From Loktanella sp. PT4BL (GTDB lineage Bacteria > Pseudomonadota > Alphaproteobacteria > Rhodobacterales > Rhodobacteraceae): a stretch of DNA of 64,000 nucleotides. Under the pieces are notes generated by a model, which did no database searches, was not told where the DNA came from, and saw only the letters and a program-made list of their open reading frames with translations. The position numbers and the translations under genes are program-made. Below are positions 15,229 to 23,738 of this stretch, piece by piece. Positions within the stretch are counted from its first letter, which is position 1; every line of letters begins with the position of its first letter. The stretch spans positions 1 through 64,000 of the forward strand of contig NZ_QJJL01000008.1 in NCBI RefSeq assembly GCF_003201935.1. Reading direction: 5' to 3'.

Positions 15229-15651
15229 ATGCCTTACAAGACAGGAGAAACGGCGCTTGGCCTGGCGTGGTCCATTGCGTTAGTCGCATCGCTCGCCGTT
15301 TTGTTTATCGGAGAGGTGTTGGGGCAGACACCCTGTGTGCTCTGCTGGTTCCAGCGCGCTTTCATGTTCCCTCTCGCAATAATACTGGGCCTTGGTCTGT
15401 GGTGGCAAGACCGCAAAGTTGGTCGCTACGGCATCGCCCTAGCCCTTGGTGGCGCGGCGGTCGCCCTCTGGCATATGGGTCTTTATGTCGGCGTAATCCC
15501 TGAGCGGATTCAACCCTGCACCGCGACAGGCCCATCCTGCACAGATGACAATCAATTGATCTTCGGCATTCCGATCCCGCTTATGGCGCTCGCCGCCTTC
15601 ACACTTATCGCCGCGCTGTCGGCCCTTTCCTTGAAGGAGACACAAGAATGA
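15229..15651 (+). CDS. DsbB-family quinone-coupled disulfide oxidase, copy 1
   Basis: A 140-residue inner-membrane protein with four helices. Cys36/Cys39 in PCVLCWFQR form the first redox pair; the second pair lies in QPCTATGPSC. The ATG at 15229 is five bases after the SCO stop. DsbB reoxidises a DsbA-type partner, and the next gene, overlapping by four bases, encodes such a partner. The pair probably serves disulfide formation or Cys redox control for the copper proteins of this operon. A second DsbB is encoded at 48016-48507. Confidence 0.9.
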   Translation: MPYKTGETALGLAWSIALVASLAVLFIGEVLGQTPCVLCWFQRAFMFPLAIILGLGLWWQDRKVGRYGIALALGGAAVALWHMGLYVGVIPERIQPCTATGPSCTDDNQLIFGIPIPLMALAAFTLIAALSALSLKETQE

Positions 15652-16307
15652 ACAGACGCGGTCTGATCCTATCCGTTCTCGCGCTTGGCACTGCTGGGTT
15701 TGGCGGTGCGGCGTGGTACGCAACCCGCCCTGACGCGCTCGCAGAGTCCGTACCCGTTGCACCCGAATTGGCGGAGGCGTTGATGCGGCCCCACTCGCCG
15801 ATCCTCGGACCAGAGAATGCGCCCGTGACGATTGTTGAGTTTTTCGACCCGGCCTGCGAAGCCTGCCGCGCGTTTCACCCGATCGTCAAAGACATCATGG
15901 CCGAACACGGCGACGCAGTCCGGGTCATCATCCGGTATACGCCGTTTCATGGGGAAGGGTCAGAAACGGCGATAAGGGTGCTGGAAGCCGCTCGGATGCA
16001 AGATGTTTATCTTCCAGTTTTTGAAGCGATTTTGGAAGCGCAGCCGCGTTGGGCGTCCCACGGCGGTATTCGACCTGAGCTTATCTTAGCGATTGCGGCC
16101 AGTGCCGGACTGGATGAAGAGGCAGCGCGTACCCAGATGATGGCCCCGCAAACCATCGGGATACTGAATCAAGACCGCGCAGACGTTGAAACGATGGGTG
16201 TACGCCAAACGCCGACGTTCTTCGTGAACGGAAAACCCCTCGATCCATTCGGAGAAGCAGAGTTGCGGCGCTTCGTGGCTGCCGAGGTTGCAGCCACGCA
16301 AAGCTAA
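15648..16307 (+). CDS. DsbA-family periplasmic thiol oxidoreductase
   Basis: A 219-residue exported thioredoxin-fold protein: N-terminal signal or anchor, then a Thioredoxin_4 domain with CEAC in FFDPACEACRAFHP and the cis-Pro loop GVRQTPTFFVNG. It overlaps dsbB (ATGA), making a complete local oxidative pair. It lies in the middle of SCO and PCuAC genes, so its likely clients are periplasmic copper-handling proteins or the oxidase itself. Confidence 0.88.
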   Translation: MNRRGLILSVLALGTAGFGGAAWYATRPDALAESVPVAPELAEALMRPHSPILGPENAPVTIVEFFDPACEACRAFHPIVKDIMAEHGDAVRVIIRYTPFHGEGSETAIRVLEAARMQDVYLPVFEAILEAQPRWASHGGIRPELILAIAASAGLDEEAARTQMMAPQTIGILNQDRADVETMGVRQTPTFFVNGKPLDPFGEAELRRFVAAEVAATQS

Positions 16308-16327
16308 CAAAGAAAGAGCAAAACTCT

Positions 16328-16792
16328 ATGAATGTAGTATTGAAAATTTTGGCTGCGACCGCCTTGTCCATCCTAGGGTTTGTGGGGGCCGCCATGGCCG
16401 AGGAGCAATCCGTGGTCGTTGAAGATGCTTGGTCCCGTGCGTCAATTGGCGTGAACCGGCCCGGTGCAGCCTATATGACGGTCCGCAATATTGGCGAAGA
16501 TACAGTAATCTTGACTGGTCTGCGCACTGACCTTGCGAAGATGCCAGAAATCCACCTCACATCCACCAATGACCAGGGTGTGAGTTCTATGACACCAGCC
16601 GGTGATATCGAAATCGCTCCCGGCGAAGCAGCAGAACTTGAGCCCGGCGGGCTGCATGCCATGCTGATGCGGTTATCGCGACCAATGGTGGAAGGGGAAG
16701 CGTTCGCGCTGACGCTCATCTTTGCCGACGGCGATGAAATCACCGTCGATGTGCCAATTCTGCGTGTTGCCGCGCGTGGGCCCGAGAGCTGA
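16328..16792 (+). CDS. PCuAC-type periplasmic copper(I) chaperone
   Basis: A 154-residue protein with a signal peptide (cleavage after AAMA) and a cupredoxin-like PCuAC domain. The copper ligands fit the family pattern exactly: His76, Met88, then 21 residues to His110-x-Met112. PCuAC binds Cu(I) and works with SCO to metallate the CuA site of oxidases. It is followed, with a one-base overlap, by the second SCO gene, the classical pairing. Confidence 0.92.
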   Translation: MNVVLKILAATALSILGFVGAAMAEEQSVVVEDAWSRASIGVNRPGAAYMTVRNIGEDTVILTGLRTDLAKMPEIHLTSTNDQGVSSMTPAGDIEIAPGEAAELEPGGLHAMLMRLSRPMVEGEAFALTLIFADGDEITVDVPILRVAARGPES

Positions 16793-17418
16793 TGCAACGG
16801 CGCAGACTTCTAGGCTTGAGTACAGCGGCCGTGGCGCTCGCTGGCGGCACACTGTTTGCTGGTTGGTGGCAGGTAGACGGGCCAGGTGCGACCGAGGTCA
16901 TTGGGCAACGTCCTCTGCCGCTTTCGCAGATGGAATTTGAGCTGACCAACCACAAGGGCGATGCAGTGGGTCCTGAGACCCTCATTGGGCGTCCCAGCAT
17001 GGTGTTCTTCGGTTTTACATATTGCCCGGATGTTTGCCCGACGACCCTTTCGGATATCTCGGGTTGGCTCGACGATATGGGCAAGGAAGCCGCCGATATG
17101 AACGTAGTGTTTATCACCGTTGATCCAGAGCGCGACACGGTTGCGGCGATGGCAGACTATGTCAGCTATTTTCACCCTGCCGTGCGCGGGTGGACGGGTG
17201 CCGAAGATGAGATTACACGCGCGGCAGAAGGATTTCGGGCTACTTATACAAAAGTGCCGACCGATGACGGTGAATACACCATGAACCACACAGCAAGCGT
17301 TTTCCTGTTTGATGCCGGGGGACGCTTTGTAAGCACAATCGACTATCACGAGCCGCGGGAATTCGCGGTGCCGAAACTCCGGCGCGCGATGCAGGGCAAT
17401 ACTGAGGAAAAGACATGA
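16792..17418 (+). CDS. SCO1/SenC-family copper chaperone, copy 2
   Basis: A 208-residue protein with an RRR-containing N-terminal signal or anchor (MQRRRLLGLSTAAVALAGG), then a thioredoxin-like SCO domain with FTYCPDVCPTT and the ligand His in MNHTASVFLFD. It starts within the stop of the PCuAC gene and overlaps the M23 peptidase start, so the three are translationally coupled. Two SCO paralogues in one operon may split thiol reduction and copper delivery. Confidence 0.9.
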   Translation: MQRRRLLGLSTAAVALAGGTLFAGWWQVDGPGATEVIGQRPLPLSQMEFELTNHKGDAVGPETLIGRPSMVFFGFTYCPDVCPTTLSDISGWLDDMGKEAADMNVVFITVDPERDTVAAMADYVSYFHPAVRGWTGAEDEITRAAEGFRATYTKVPTDDGEYTMNHTASVFLFDAGGRFVSTIDYHEPREFAVPKLRRAMQGNTEEKT

Positions 17419-18788
17419 AATTAAGGTACTGGGCAATGGGATTTGTCTTGGCAGGCAGCGTTTCGGGCCTGGCCGGCGCATTATCAGACGTTTGGGATGT
17501 GAGCCCCGTGCCGGAGGCGCTGGCGAAAGTCGGCGAATGGGCACCACGTGATCTGCAAGAACCGGCTGTACCGGTAGAGCGTTTACATACCATAGCATCA
17601 TCCGACAGCTGGGTGCCGCCAGTTGTTCTGCAACCGTTGGTCCCCGATCTGGCATCGGCAGCCGACATTTTGCCAGAAGTTCATGCGCCAATGACGACGT
17701 GGTCGCGCAAGATCGCGTCCGGTGAGACCCTGGATACCCTTCTCAGAGAAGCTGGGCTGGATGCGCCCGTCCGAGCAGAAGTGGCTCTCGCTCTCGGGGC
17801 GGAGTACGACCTGCGGCGATTGCGTCCGGGTCATGAGTTGACCGTTGTGAAATCGTTCAGCGACACCTTGCAAAATGTGACACTCGGCGTTGATGACGGT
17901 GTGATCGTTGAAGCGATCTTTGGGGATCGTACGGTGACCCGCACCCTTAACCCCAATCCTGAGACACTTATGCTCGCGGGGGAAACTGCCATAGACAGTT
18001 CGCTCTTCACCGCCTTGGAAGAGGCCGCTATCCCCGCGCGCTTTGCTGTCGATCTGGCGCAGATGCTGGGAGGGACGGTCGATTTTCGCAGGGAATTAAA
18101 AGGCGGAGAAACGCTCCAAGTGTTGTGGCGTGAAGCGCGCGTTGGTGACGAACGGATTGGACAGCCCGAAATAACTTTTGCAGCTCTCAATGTCGGCGAT
18201 GCGCTTTACGAGGTTGTTTGGCCCGAAGACGGAACAGGTCGCGCAACAATCTACGTCGACGGTGAAGTGTTACGTGTCTTTGCGCAACCCGTCGATGGAG
18301 CGCGGCTCAGTTCCGTGTTTGGGCAACGCCGCCACCCGGTTTACGGGAATGTCAGAATGCATACTGGCGTCGATTTTGCTGCGGCGAAGGGGACGCCCGT
18401 CAATGCAACAGCCCCCGGCCGAATAACCTTTGTTGGTTGGCGCGGCGGGTACGGACGGGTTGTCGAGATTGCGCATGGCACGGACACAAAAACACGATAC
18501 GCCCATCTGAGCGCGGTTCCCGATGAGATGTCTGTGGGCCAACGGGTAATGGCCGGGGACATCATTGGCAATGTCGGTGCGACGGGCACTGCGACCGGAC
18601 CTAATTTACATTATGAAGTGCTCGTTGATGGTCGTCCAACCGACCCTCTCTCTGATGACCGGCTGGCTGCCGCGACCGCCAATAACGCACAAGAGGCATT
18701 GGCGGCTGCCCGATTGGAAGAGGCCCGAAAGCGTTTTGAAGCGCATTTGGCGACTTTGTTTGCAACCGACCAAAACGAAAGGCTTTAG
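17415..18788 (+). CDS. M23-family (LytM-type) peptidoglycan endopeptidase with variant HxH motif
   Basis: A 457-residue exported protein with an N-terminal signal, a LysM/OapA-like region around residues 90-150 (SGETLDTLLREAGL, LRPGHELTVVKSF) and a C-terminal Peptidase_M23 domain. Zinc-site HTGVD is intact and YAHLS is present, but the usual PHLHYE reads PNLHYE, so the first His of HxH, the catalytic base in LytM, is Asn. The metal ligands remain, so it may be a weak enzyme or a regulator of amidases like EnvC. Its placement in a metal-inducible copper-chaperone operon adds cell-wall remodelling to that response. Confidence 0.85.
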   Translation: MKLRYWAMGFVLAGSVSGLAGALSDVWDVSPVPEALAKVGEWAPRDLQEPAVPVERLHTIASSDSWVPPVVLQPLVPDLASAADILPEVHAPMTTWSRKIASGETLDTLLREAGLDAPVRAEVALALGAEYDLRRLRPGHELTVVKSFSDTLQNVTLGVDDGVIVEAIFGDRTVTRTLNPNPETLMLAGETAIDSSLFTALEEAAIPARFAVDLAQMLGGTVDFRRELKGGETLQVLWREARVGDERIGQPEITFAALNVGDALYEVVWPEDGTGRATIYVDGEVLRVFAQPVDGARLSSVFGQRRHPVYGNVRMHTGVDFAAAKGTPVNATAPGRITFVGWRGGYGRVVEIAHGTDTKTRYAHLSAVPDEMSVGQRVMAGDIIGNVGATGTATGPNLHYEVLVDGRPTDPLSDDRLAAATANNAQEALAAARLEEARKRFEAHLATLFATDQNERL

Positions 18789-18791
18789 TCC

Positions 18792-19247
18792 ATGAAATCC
18801 CACCTTCTCGCTATCACACTTGTGTTCAGCGCGCTTACCGCAGCTCCGGCGTTTGCAGTGGCGACCTCAATCGACGTCAAGAAAACCAATGGGTGTGGAT
18901 GCTGTCGTAGCTGGATGAACCATCTGGAAGAGAACGGCTTTGCCCCAACCGGTGAGGATTTGAATGGAGGACTGCTTGTCCGCCTCAAGCTAGACAGTGG
19001 TGTGCCGCAACGCATGGCTTCCTGCCATACTGCCTTCGTCGACGGCTACGTGATCGAAGGCCATGTTCCGGCTGCTGACATTCGCCATCTCCTTGATGAG
19101 CGCCCTGATGCGATTGGTCTGGCGGTGCCGGGAATGCCATATGGCTCGCCGGGCATGGGTCCGGAAGACGACCGCGAGGCATATGATGTGTTTCTGATCA
19201 ATGATGACGGATCGACTGAGGTCTTTTCGTCTTACACCAAAAACTAG
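18792..19247 (+). CDS. DUF411 putative metal-binding exported protein
   Basis: A 151-residue protein with a signal peptide (cleavage after APAFA) and a DUF411 domain: KKTNGCGCCRSWMNHL near the N-terminus of the mature part, MASCHTAFVDGYVIEGHVP, and the C-terminal GMPYGSPGMG. The GCGCC cluster and conserved Cys-His suggest soft-metal binding. DUF411 genes are common in copper-resistance loci, but the exact role is unknown. It is four bases after the M23 gene. Confidence 0.88.
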   Translation: MKSHLLAITLVFSALTAAPAFAVATSIDVKKTNGCGCCRSWMNHLEENGFAPTGEDLNGGLLVRLKLDSGVPQRMASCHTAFVDGYVIEGHVPAADIRHLLDERPDAIGLAVPGMPYGSPGMGPEDDREAYDVFLINDDGSTEVFSSYTKN

Positions 19248-19259
19248 ATAGAATATAAT

Positions 19260-20042
19260 TTGGAATTTCTTTCTCCTATCGCACTAGGGTTCTTTGGCAG
19301 CCTGGCCGCTGGCCTGATGACAGCTTTTGGAGCCTTTCCGATCCTTTTCGGTCGTGTCCCGTCGCAAGCGACCCGCGATCTATCTTTGGGATTTGCCGCC
19401 GGCGTGATGCTTGCGGCTTCGTTCTTCTCGCTGATCATCCCTGCCCTCGATGCAGCCGAACCAATGTTCGCGAACGAAGCAGCCCCCGCCGCTATCGTCT
19501 GCATCGCGATCTTGTTGGGGATGGGTGCTGTGGCATTGATGAACGAGAAGCTGCCACACGAACACTTCAAGACAGGACGAGAAGGACCTGAATCAGCATC
19601 ACTGCGCCGCGTCTGGCTTTTCATCATCGCAATCACCATCCACAATTTCCCCGAGGGTTTGGCCGTCGGTGTGGGCTTTGGATCTGGCGGTGTTGAGGGT
19701 GGGATGCCGCTTGCCATTGGGATTGGACTTCAGAATGCCCCTGAGGGACTTGCCGTTGCTGTAGCACTCCTTGGTGAAGGGTATTCGAAATTCCGCGCAT
19801 GGGGCATCGCGGCCCTGACCGGTTTGGTGGAACCCGTGGGCGGTTTACTGGGTGCTGGTATCATCACGCTGTCTGAGCCGCTTTTGCCTTGGGGCTTGGC
19901 CTTTGCGGCTGGCGCGATGCTTTACGTCATTAGCCACGAGATCATTCCCGAAACGCACCGCAGCGGTCACCAGAACAAGGCAACGCTAGGTCTGGCGATT
20001 GGCCTTGTGATTATGCTGTTTCTCGACGTTTGGCTGGGGTGA
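19260..20042 (+). CDS. ZIP-family metal transporter
   Basis: A 260-residue membrane protein with eight helices. Family motifs HNFPEGLAVGVGF in TM4 and LQNAPEGLAVAVALLGEG in TM5 carry the metal ligands; SHEIIPETHR follows in the C-terminal part. The frame begins with TTG at 19260, directly before the hydrophobic start that aligns with other ZIPs; no clear ribosome site is seen, so coupling to the upstream gene is likely. ZIPs normally import Zn or Fe, so its place in a metal-induced operon is unexpected. It might re-supply zinc or act in efflux like the GufA subgroup. Confidence 0.88.
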   Translation: MEFLSPIALGFFGSLAAGLMTAFGAFPILFGRVPSQATRDLSLGFAAGVMLAASFFSLIIPALDAAEPMFANEAAPAAIVCIAILLGMGAVALMNEKLPHEHFKTGREGPESASLRRVWLFIIAITIHNFPEGLAVGVGFGSGGVEGGMPLAIGIGLQNAPEGLAVAVALLGEGYSKFRAWGIAALTGLVEPVGGLLGAGIITLSEPLLPWGLAFAAGAMLYVISHEIIPETHRSGHQNKATLGLAIGLVIMLFLDVWLG

Positions 20043-20046
20043 CTGT

Positions 20047-20550
20047 ATGAAACCGCCAAAAAGTCCAAAAATCATCGGTTTAATTGCGATGATCTCGGCC
20101 ATCGTTATCGATCAAGCGACAAAGGCGTGGGTTGTTGCAAATGCAGACATGCTCAGTTCCGGACTTGCGGTTTTTCCAGGGTTCAACCTCGTCTTTGGGC
20201 GCAACGACGGTGTGTCGTTTGGATTGTTGGGAGGCGTGCCTTGGTGGAGCCTCGTAGTCTTGGCTCTCGTTATCTGCGCTTGGATGCTTGGCTTGATGAT
20301 GCGTGCAGAACATCGAATTGAAGCCTTAGCATATGGGTTGGTCGTCGGCGGAGCGCTCGGAAATGTCGTGGATCGAGTGCGCTATGGCGCAGTGACAGAC
20401 TTTCTCGACCTGTATGTCGGTTCAATGCATTGGCCGGCCTTTAACCTGGCCGATGCATTGCTAGTCAGTGGCTTTGTGATTTTGTTGCTGGCAAGTCACT
20501 TGCGCCGATACTTCGCTGCTGCCGAACAGAAGAAGGAACAGAACACATGA
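20047..20550 (+). CDS. lspA: Lipoprotein signal peptidase (LspA)
   Basis: A 167-residue inner-membrane aspartyl peptidase with four helices and both catalytic motifs: GNVVDRVRYGAVTDF and FNLADALLVSG. It removes the signal peptide of lipoproteins after Lgt has added diacylglycerol. An lgt gene lies in the same window at 46288-47199, so both early steps of lipoprotein maturation are duplicated on the island. It sits four bases after the ZIP gene and overlaps a 55-codon gene (ATGA). Confidence 0.92.
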   Translation: MKPPKSPKIIGLIAMISAIVIDQATKAWVVANADMLSSGLAVFPGFNLVFGRNDGVSFGLLGGVPWWSLVVLALVICAWMLGLMMRAEHRIEALAYGLVVGGALGNVVDRVRYGAVTDFLDLYVGSMHWPAFNLADALLVSGFVILLLASHLRRYFAAAEQKKEQNT

Positions 20551-20714
20551 TCATAGCTATAGCTGGTATTGGTGGCGCCATCTGGGGCGTCCTTTTGGCC
20601 AAGAAACGAGGTGGGAATCGCCTAGACATGGTACAGCATGCGGCGAGCTGCGCCATCGCGTCTGGGTTATTGGGTTTGTTTGCCTCAATCGCCCTTGCCC
20701 GTATTTTTGGCTAG
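20547..20714 (+). CDS. 55-residue membrane protein downstream of lspA
   Basis: A small frame, ATG at 20547 overlapping the lspA stop, ending TAG at 20712-20714. It reads as two hydrophobic segments (IIAIAGIGGAIWGVLLA and SGLLGLFASIALARIFG) flanking a charged loop KKRGGNRLDMVQHA. Tight coupling to lspA and a hairpin-like topology with a Lys/Arg loop support a real small membrane protein. It could be an accessory to LspA or to the next gene product. No family is recognised. Confidence 0.7.
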   Translation: MIIAIAGIGGAIWGVLLAKKRGGNRLDMVQHAASCAIASGLLGLFASIALARIFG

Positions 20715-20739
20715 CGCGTATGCGATCAGAAACACAAAG

Positions 20740-22659
20740 ATGAGGGCAATATTCCGGTTTCTGATGCGGGCATTTCTGGCGGTCACCGCCATCGCTGGGT
20801 TGATGGCTGGGTCAGCAATTTATTTGTTGGTCGCGTCAATTCCGGATTACTCCGAAGAGTTCAGCGTCACCGGTCTCAGTGGTGAAGTCGAAATTCTCAG
20901 GGATACGTCCGCAGTTCCGCACATTTCCGGGACTTCTGAGGACGATATCTACTTTGCCCTGGGTTTCGTGCACGCCCAAGATAGGCTCGGCCAACTGCTT
21001 CGGAAGCGGCGCGCATCTGGAGGGCTCAGGACTCAATCGATGCAAGCGGCACTGCCCATGGAGGTTGAGGCAGCCCTGGTGGCCTATTCGAACGGTGTCA
21101 ACGCCTGGATCAGCGAAATCTCCCAAGGCGGACGGGGACGAGGAGCACCGGAGTCGCTCCTTTCGCGGTCATCTATCGCTCCGTGGACGCCGTCCGACAG
21201 TCTTGCAATCGCAAAGAACTTTCTTATCGGTGTGCAAGAAAACTCGAGTGCACCTGTCTGGCGCGAAGAAGTGAGACGCCAGATCCCCACGGGCAGGCCC
21301 GACGTACCAGAACTGTATGGTGCCTCCGTCGGACCATATCTGCGGGCATGGGGGATTCCGGCAGCGCGCACAGTGTCAGGTCAACCTATCATTCTTGCCG
21401 ATATTGCGGGGCCTCTGAGCCTGCCGTCGCAATGGTATCTTGCTGATCTCAGGCTCCCGAGCGGGCCAGTAATTGGCGCTACTCTTCCTGGTCTGCCAAT
21501 GGTAATTGTTGGACGTTCCGACAGGCTTGTCTGGGGCGTTCAAAGTAGTGGTTTGGCCACCACCACGATCCTTGATGCCAATGAGTTTGGTACCTCTGGG
21601 GAGTTTCTGAGCGTCCTTGACCGTCTTATGAAGGCTGATGATGCAGTTCAGGCGATGCGCAGGTTGGACAAGTTTTCCATACCAACCTTCAGATTTGTGA
21701 TCGCAGATCGTGAGATCTTGCTCGAATGGCCGACGACACAACGCCAGCCCGAGTCTCCCGAGGATTTCCAGAGGCTTCGCCGCGACAGGCTCGCCATGCG
21801 CCAGCCGATCTTCTCTCTGGATGGGGCAGTGGCCGCGCAATTGGATACCGTGAGCGAAGCGGCCCGTACCCTTCTGCCGTTAATGGCGCGGGAATTCTGG
21901 TTCAATGATCCTTCATTGTCTGGGATGTCTTCGGACACACGCGTGCTGCGCGAACAGGTCTTGGCCCGTCTGGCGCGCTGGAATGGCGATATGAATCGAC
22001 TGTCACCCGAACCGCTGATCTATTGGACTTGGGTTCGCGCCTTGCAGCGCAGAGTTTTCGAAGACGAATTTCCGTCCATGGAGGTATTGTGGGCCACTCC
22101 CAATCCAAATCTGTTATATGCTGTTCTGAGCAATCGCGACGGCGCTGCGGCCTGGTGCGATATTTTGCCGTCCGAACGGCTCGAAACCTGTCAAGACGCG
22201 GTCGGACTGGCGCTGAATGACGCATTGAACTGGATCACGGAACGATACGGTGATGATCCGACCACCTGGTACTGGGGAGCGGAGCACACGCTCGTCATGG
22301 AGTGGTCCGCAATCCGTAACGTAGGCTTGGTGGGAAGCCTCGTCAGCCTCGCTGCGCCGATCTCTGGCGGACCCGACACCCAGAGGGCCTCTTTCTTTGA
22401 CTCAAGCGCCAGTTGGCCGTTTGAAACCCGGCGCGGGTCAAATTTTCAAGCGGTGATGTCCTTGGCAAATGCGAACAGCTCACGTTACATCATTCCAGCA
22501 GGCCAGTCCGGGCATCCGCTGTCACGGTTCTATGACAACTTTCTTTTACTTTGGACGCAGGGCGAATACCTCACCATGACAACGGATATCGCGGTTGTCA
22601 GCGGTGCAGCCGCCGGTGTGACGCGCCTGATTCCATCTACGCCAGCCATTGCACAGTGA
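20740..22659 (+). CDS. Penicillin acylase-family protein lacking the Ntn nucleophile
   Basis: A 639-residue protein with an N-terminal membrane anchor. The acylase family is clear from VEILRDTSAVPHISG, GFVHAQDRLGQLL and YSNGVNAWI in the alpha part, and ARTVSGQPIILAD, LPSQWYLADLRLP and VIGATLPGLPMVIVGR in the beta part. The family sequence around the nucleophile, usually SNNW, here reads LRAW, so the catalytic Ser is Leu; the oxyanion Asn position (usually GRND/GHN) reads GRSD. It is therefore probably not self-processing and not a normal amidase. The ATG at 20740 is used because the longer frame overlaps the small gene. It overlaps ctaG by GTGA. Confidence 0.8.
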   Translation: MRAIFRFLMRAFLAVTAIAGLMAGSAIYLLVASIPDYSEEFSVTGLSGEVEILRDTSAVPHISGTSEDDIYFALGFVHAQDRLGQLLRKRRASGGLRTQSMQAALPMEVEAALVAYSNGVNAWISEISQGGRGRGAPESLLSRSSIAPWTPSDSLAIAKNFLIGVQENSSAPVWREEVRRQIPTGRPDVPELYGASVGPYLRAWGIPAARTVSGQPIILADIAGPLSLPSQWYLADLRLPSGPVIGATLPGLPMVIVGRSDRLVWGVQSSGLATTTILDANEFGTSGEFLSVLDRLMKADDAVQAMRRLDKFSIPTFRFVIADREILLEWPTTQRQPESPEDFQRLRRDRLAMRQPIFSLDGAVAAQLDTVSEAARTLLPLMAREFWFNDPSLSGMSSDTRVLREQVLARLARWNGDMNRLSPEPLIYWTWVRALQRRVFEDEFPSMEVLWATPNPNLLYAVLSNRDGAAAWCDILPSERLETCQDAVGLALNDALNWITERYGDDPTTWYWGAEHTLVMEWSAIRNVGLVGSLVSLAAPISGGPDTQRASFFDSSASWPFETRRGSNFQAVMSLANANSSRYIIPAGQSGHPLSRFYDNFLLLWTQGEYLTMTTDIAVVSGAAAGVTRLIPSTPAIAQ

Positions 22660-23651
22660 TTGAGCGACTCCTTACCAGTGATCCATTTGGGCCAGCGGTT
22701 TCGCCGATATTTGTTCTTTTTCTTTTGACGACACTGGGCCTGTACCTCCGGGGTCTGTCACGACTGGCCCGATTGCGTCGGCCTGTTAGTAAGTTGCAAT
22801 CAGGGTTCTTTGTGGCAGGTCTTGGCAGCATCGCGCTGGCAAGCAATGCGCCATTGGCTCCTCTTGGTCACAGTCTTTTTTCGGCTCATCAGGCCGAACA
22901 TCTGCTGCTCAGACTGCTTGGTCCGCTCTTAGTTACCATGTCATATCCGTGGCGTCTGATACATGTTGCCCTACCCCGTCGCTGGCGTCGCAGATTAGGT
23001 TTGTACGGGAAAAAGCGTCTCATACGAAGTTTCGCACACCCCGCCGTTTCCACAGCAATGCTGATTGCCGGACTTTTTGTGTGGCAAATCCCACCTGCCT
23101 ACGGGCTTGCTCAAAGAATTCCAGCCGTGGAAACGTTTGCTCACATTCTAATGATGGCGACGGGACTATGGTACTTTGCGATGTTGCTTGATCCGCGCGA
23201 CCCGCCCGAGGGCCATGCACGTGGAGCGCGACTGATGTCAGGCTTCGTCCTAATTGTCTCAAACATCCTTCTCGGATCGCTCACAACGCTAAAAGCGACG
23301 GTGATTTATTCTGAATACCATAGTCTTGTTCGGAGCGGCACCTTGAGCCCGATGGCCGACGAAACAATCGGTGGATTTACGATCTGGGTGCCGTCATCGA
23401 TGGTCATGATACTGTCTATCATTCTTGTGCTGAATGAATGGAATCGTGCAGAAGAACAGAGATGGGCCATGCGATTTACACACCGGTGTTCCAACTCCGC
23501 TGCTCTGGAATTCCCCGAAACCGCCGCTGAATTGCAGTTGAAGGTCGCGGACCCTAATCGGCAGGTGGGTCGATCGTTGGCTTTGGGTGCCTTGGCCATG
23601 TTCTGCCTCGTTATGGTGACAGCAATCAGCGTACTCTCTATGGCCCGCTGA
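22656..23651 (+). CDS. CtaG (caa3-type) cytochrome oxidase assembly family membrane protein
   Basis: About 331 residues with seven or so membrane helices and the CtaG_caa3 pattern: SAHQAEHLLLRLLGPLL, HILMMATGLWYF, GARLMSGFVLIVSNILLGS (in parts). The GTG start at 22656 overlaps the upstream stop. Family members support assembly or copper loading of cytochrome oxidases, which matches the SCO and PCuAC genes of this operon. It is the last gene of the run; the MntR-like gene follows on the other strand. Confidence 0.85.
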   Translation: MIERLLTSDPFGPAVSPIFVLFLLTTLGLYLRGLSRLARLRRPVSKLQSGFFVAGLGSIALASNAPLAPLGHSLFSAHQAEHLLLRLLGPLLVTMSYPWRLIHVALPRRWRRRLGLYGKKRLIRSFAHPAVSTAMLIAGLFVWQIPPAYGLAQRIPAVETFAHILMMATGLWYFAMLLDPRDPPEGHARGARLMSGFVLIVSNILLGSLTTLKATVIYSEYHSLVRSGTLSPMADETIGGFTIWVPSSMVMILSIILVLNEWNRAEEQRWAMRFTHRCSNSAALEFPETAAELQLKVADPNRQVGRSLALGALAMFCLVMVTAISVLSMAR

Positions 23652-23738
23652 CCTCAGTATTGCCGGGCGGTACTGCGATTGCGACCTGGCGTGAGATCGG
23701 TTGCATGTCATGATCGGCGGGTTGACTCAAAATCCGCG

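Noticed and set aside
20638-20739. Earlier start for the penicillin acylase-like gene
   Set aside because: It would overlap the 55-codon gene in another frame; the ATG at 20740 begins a normal signal anchor.
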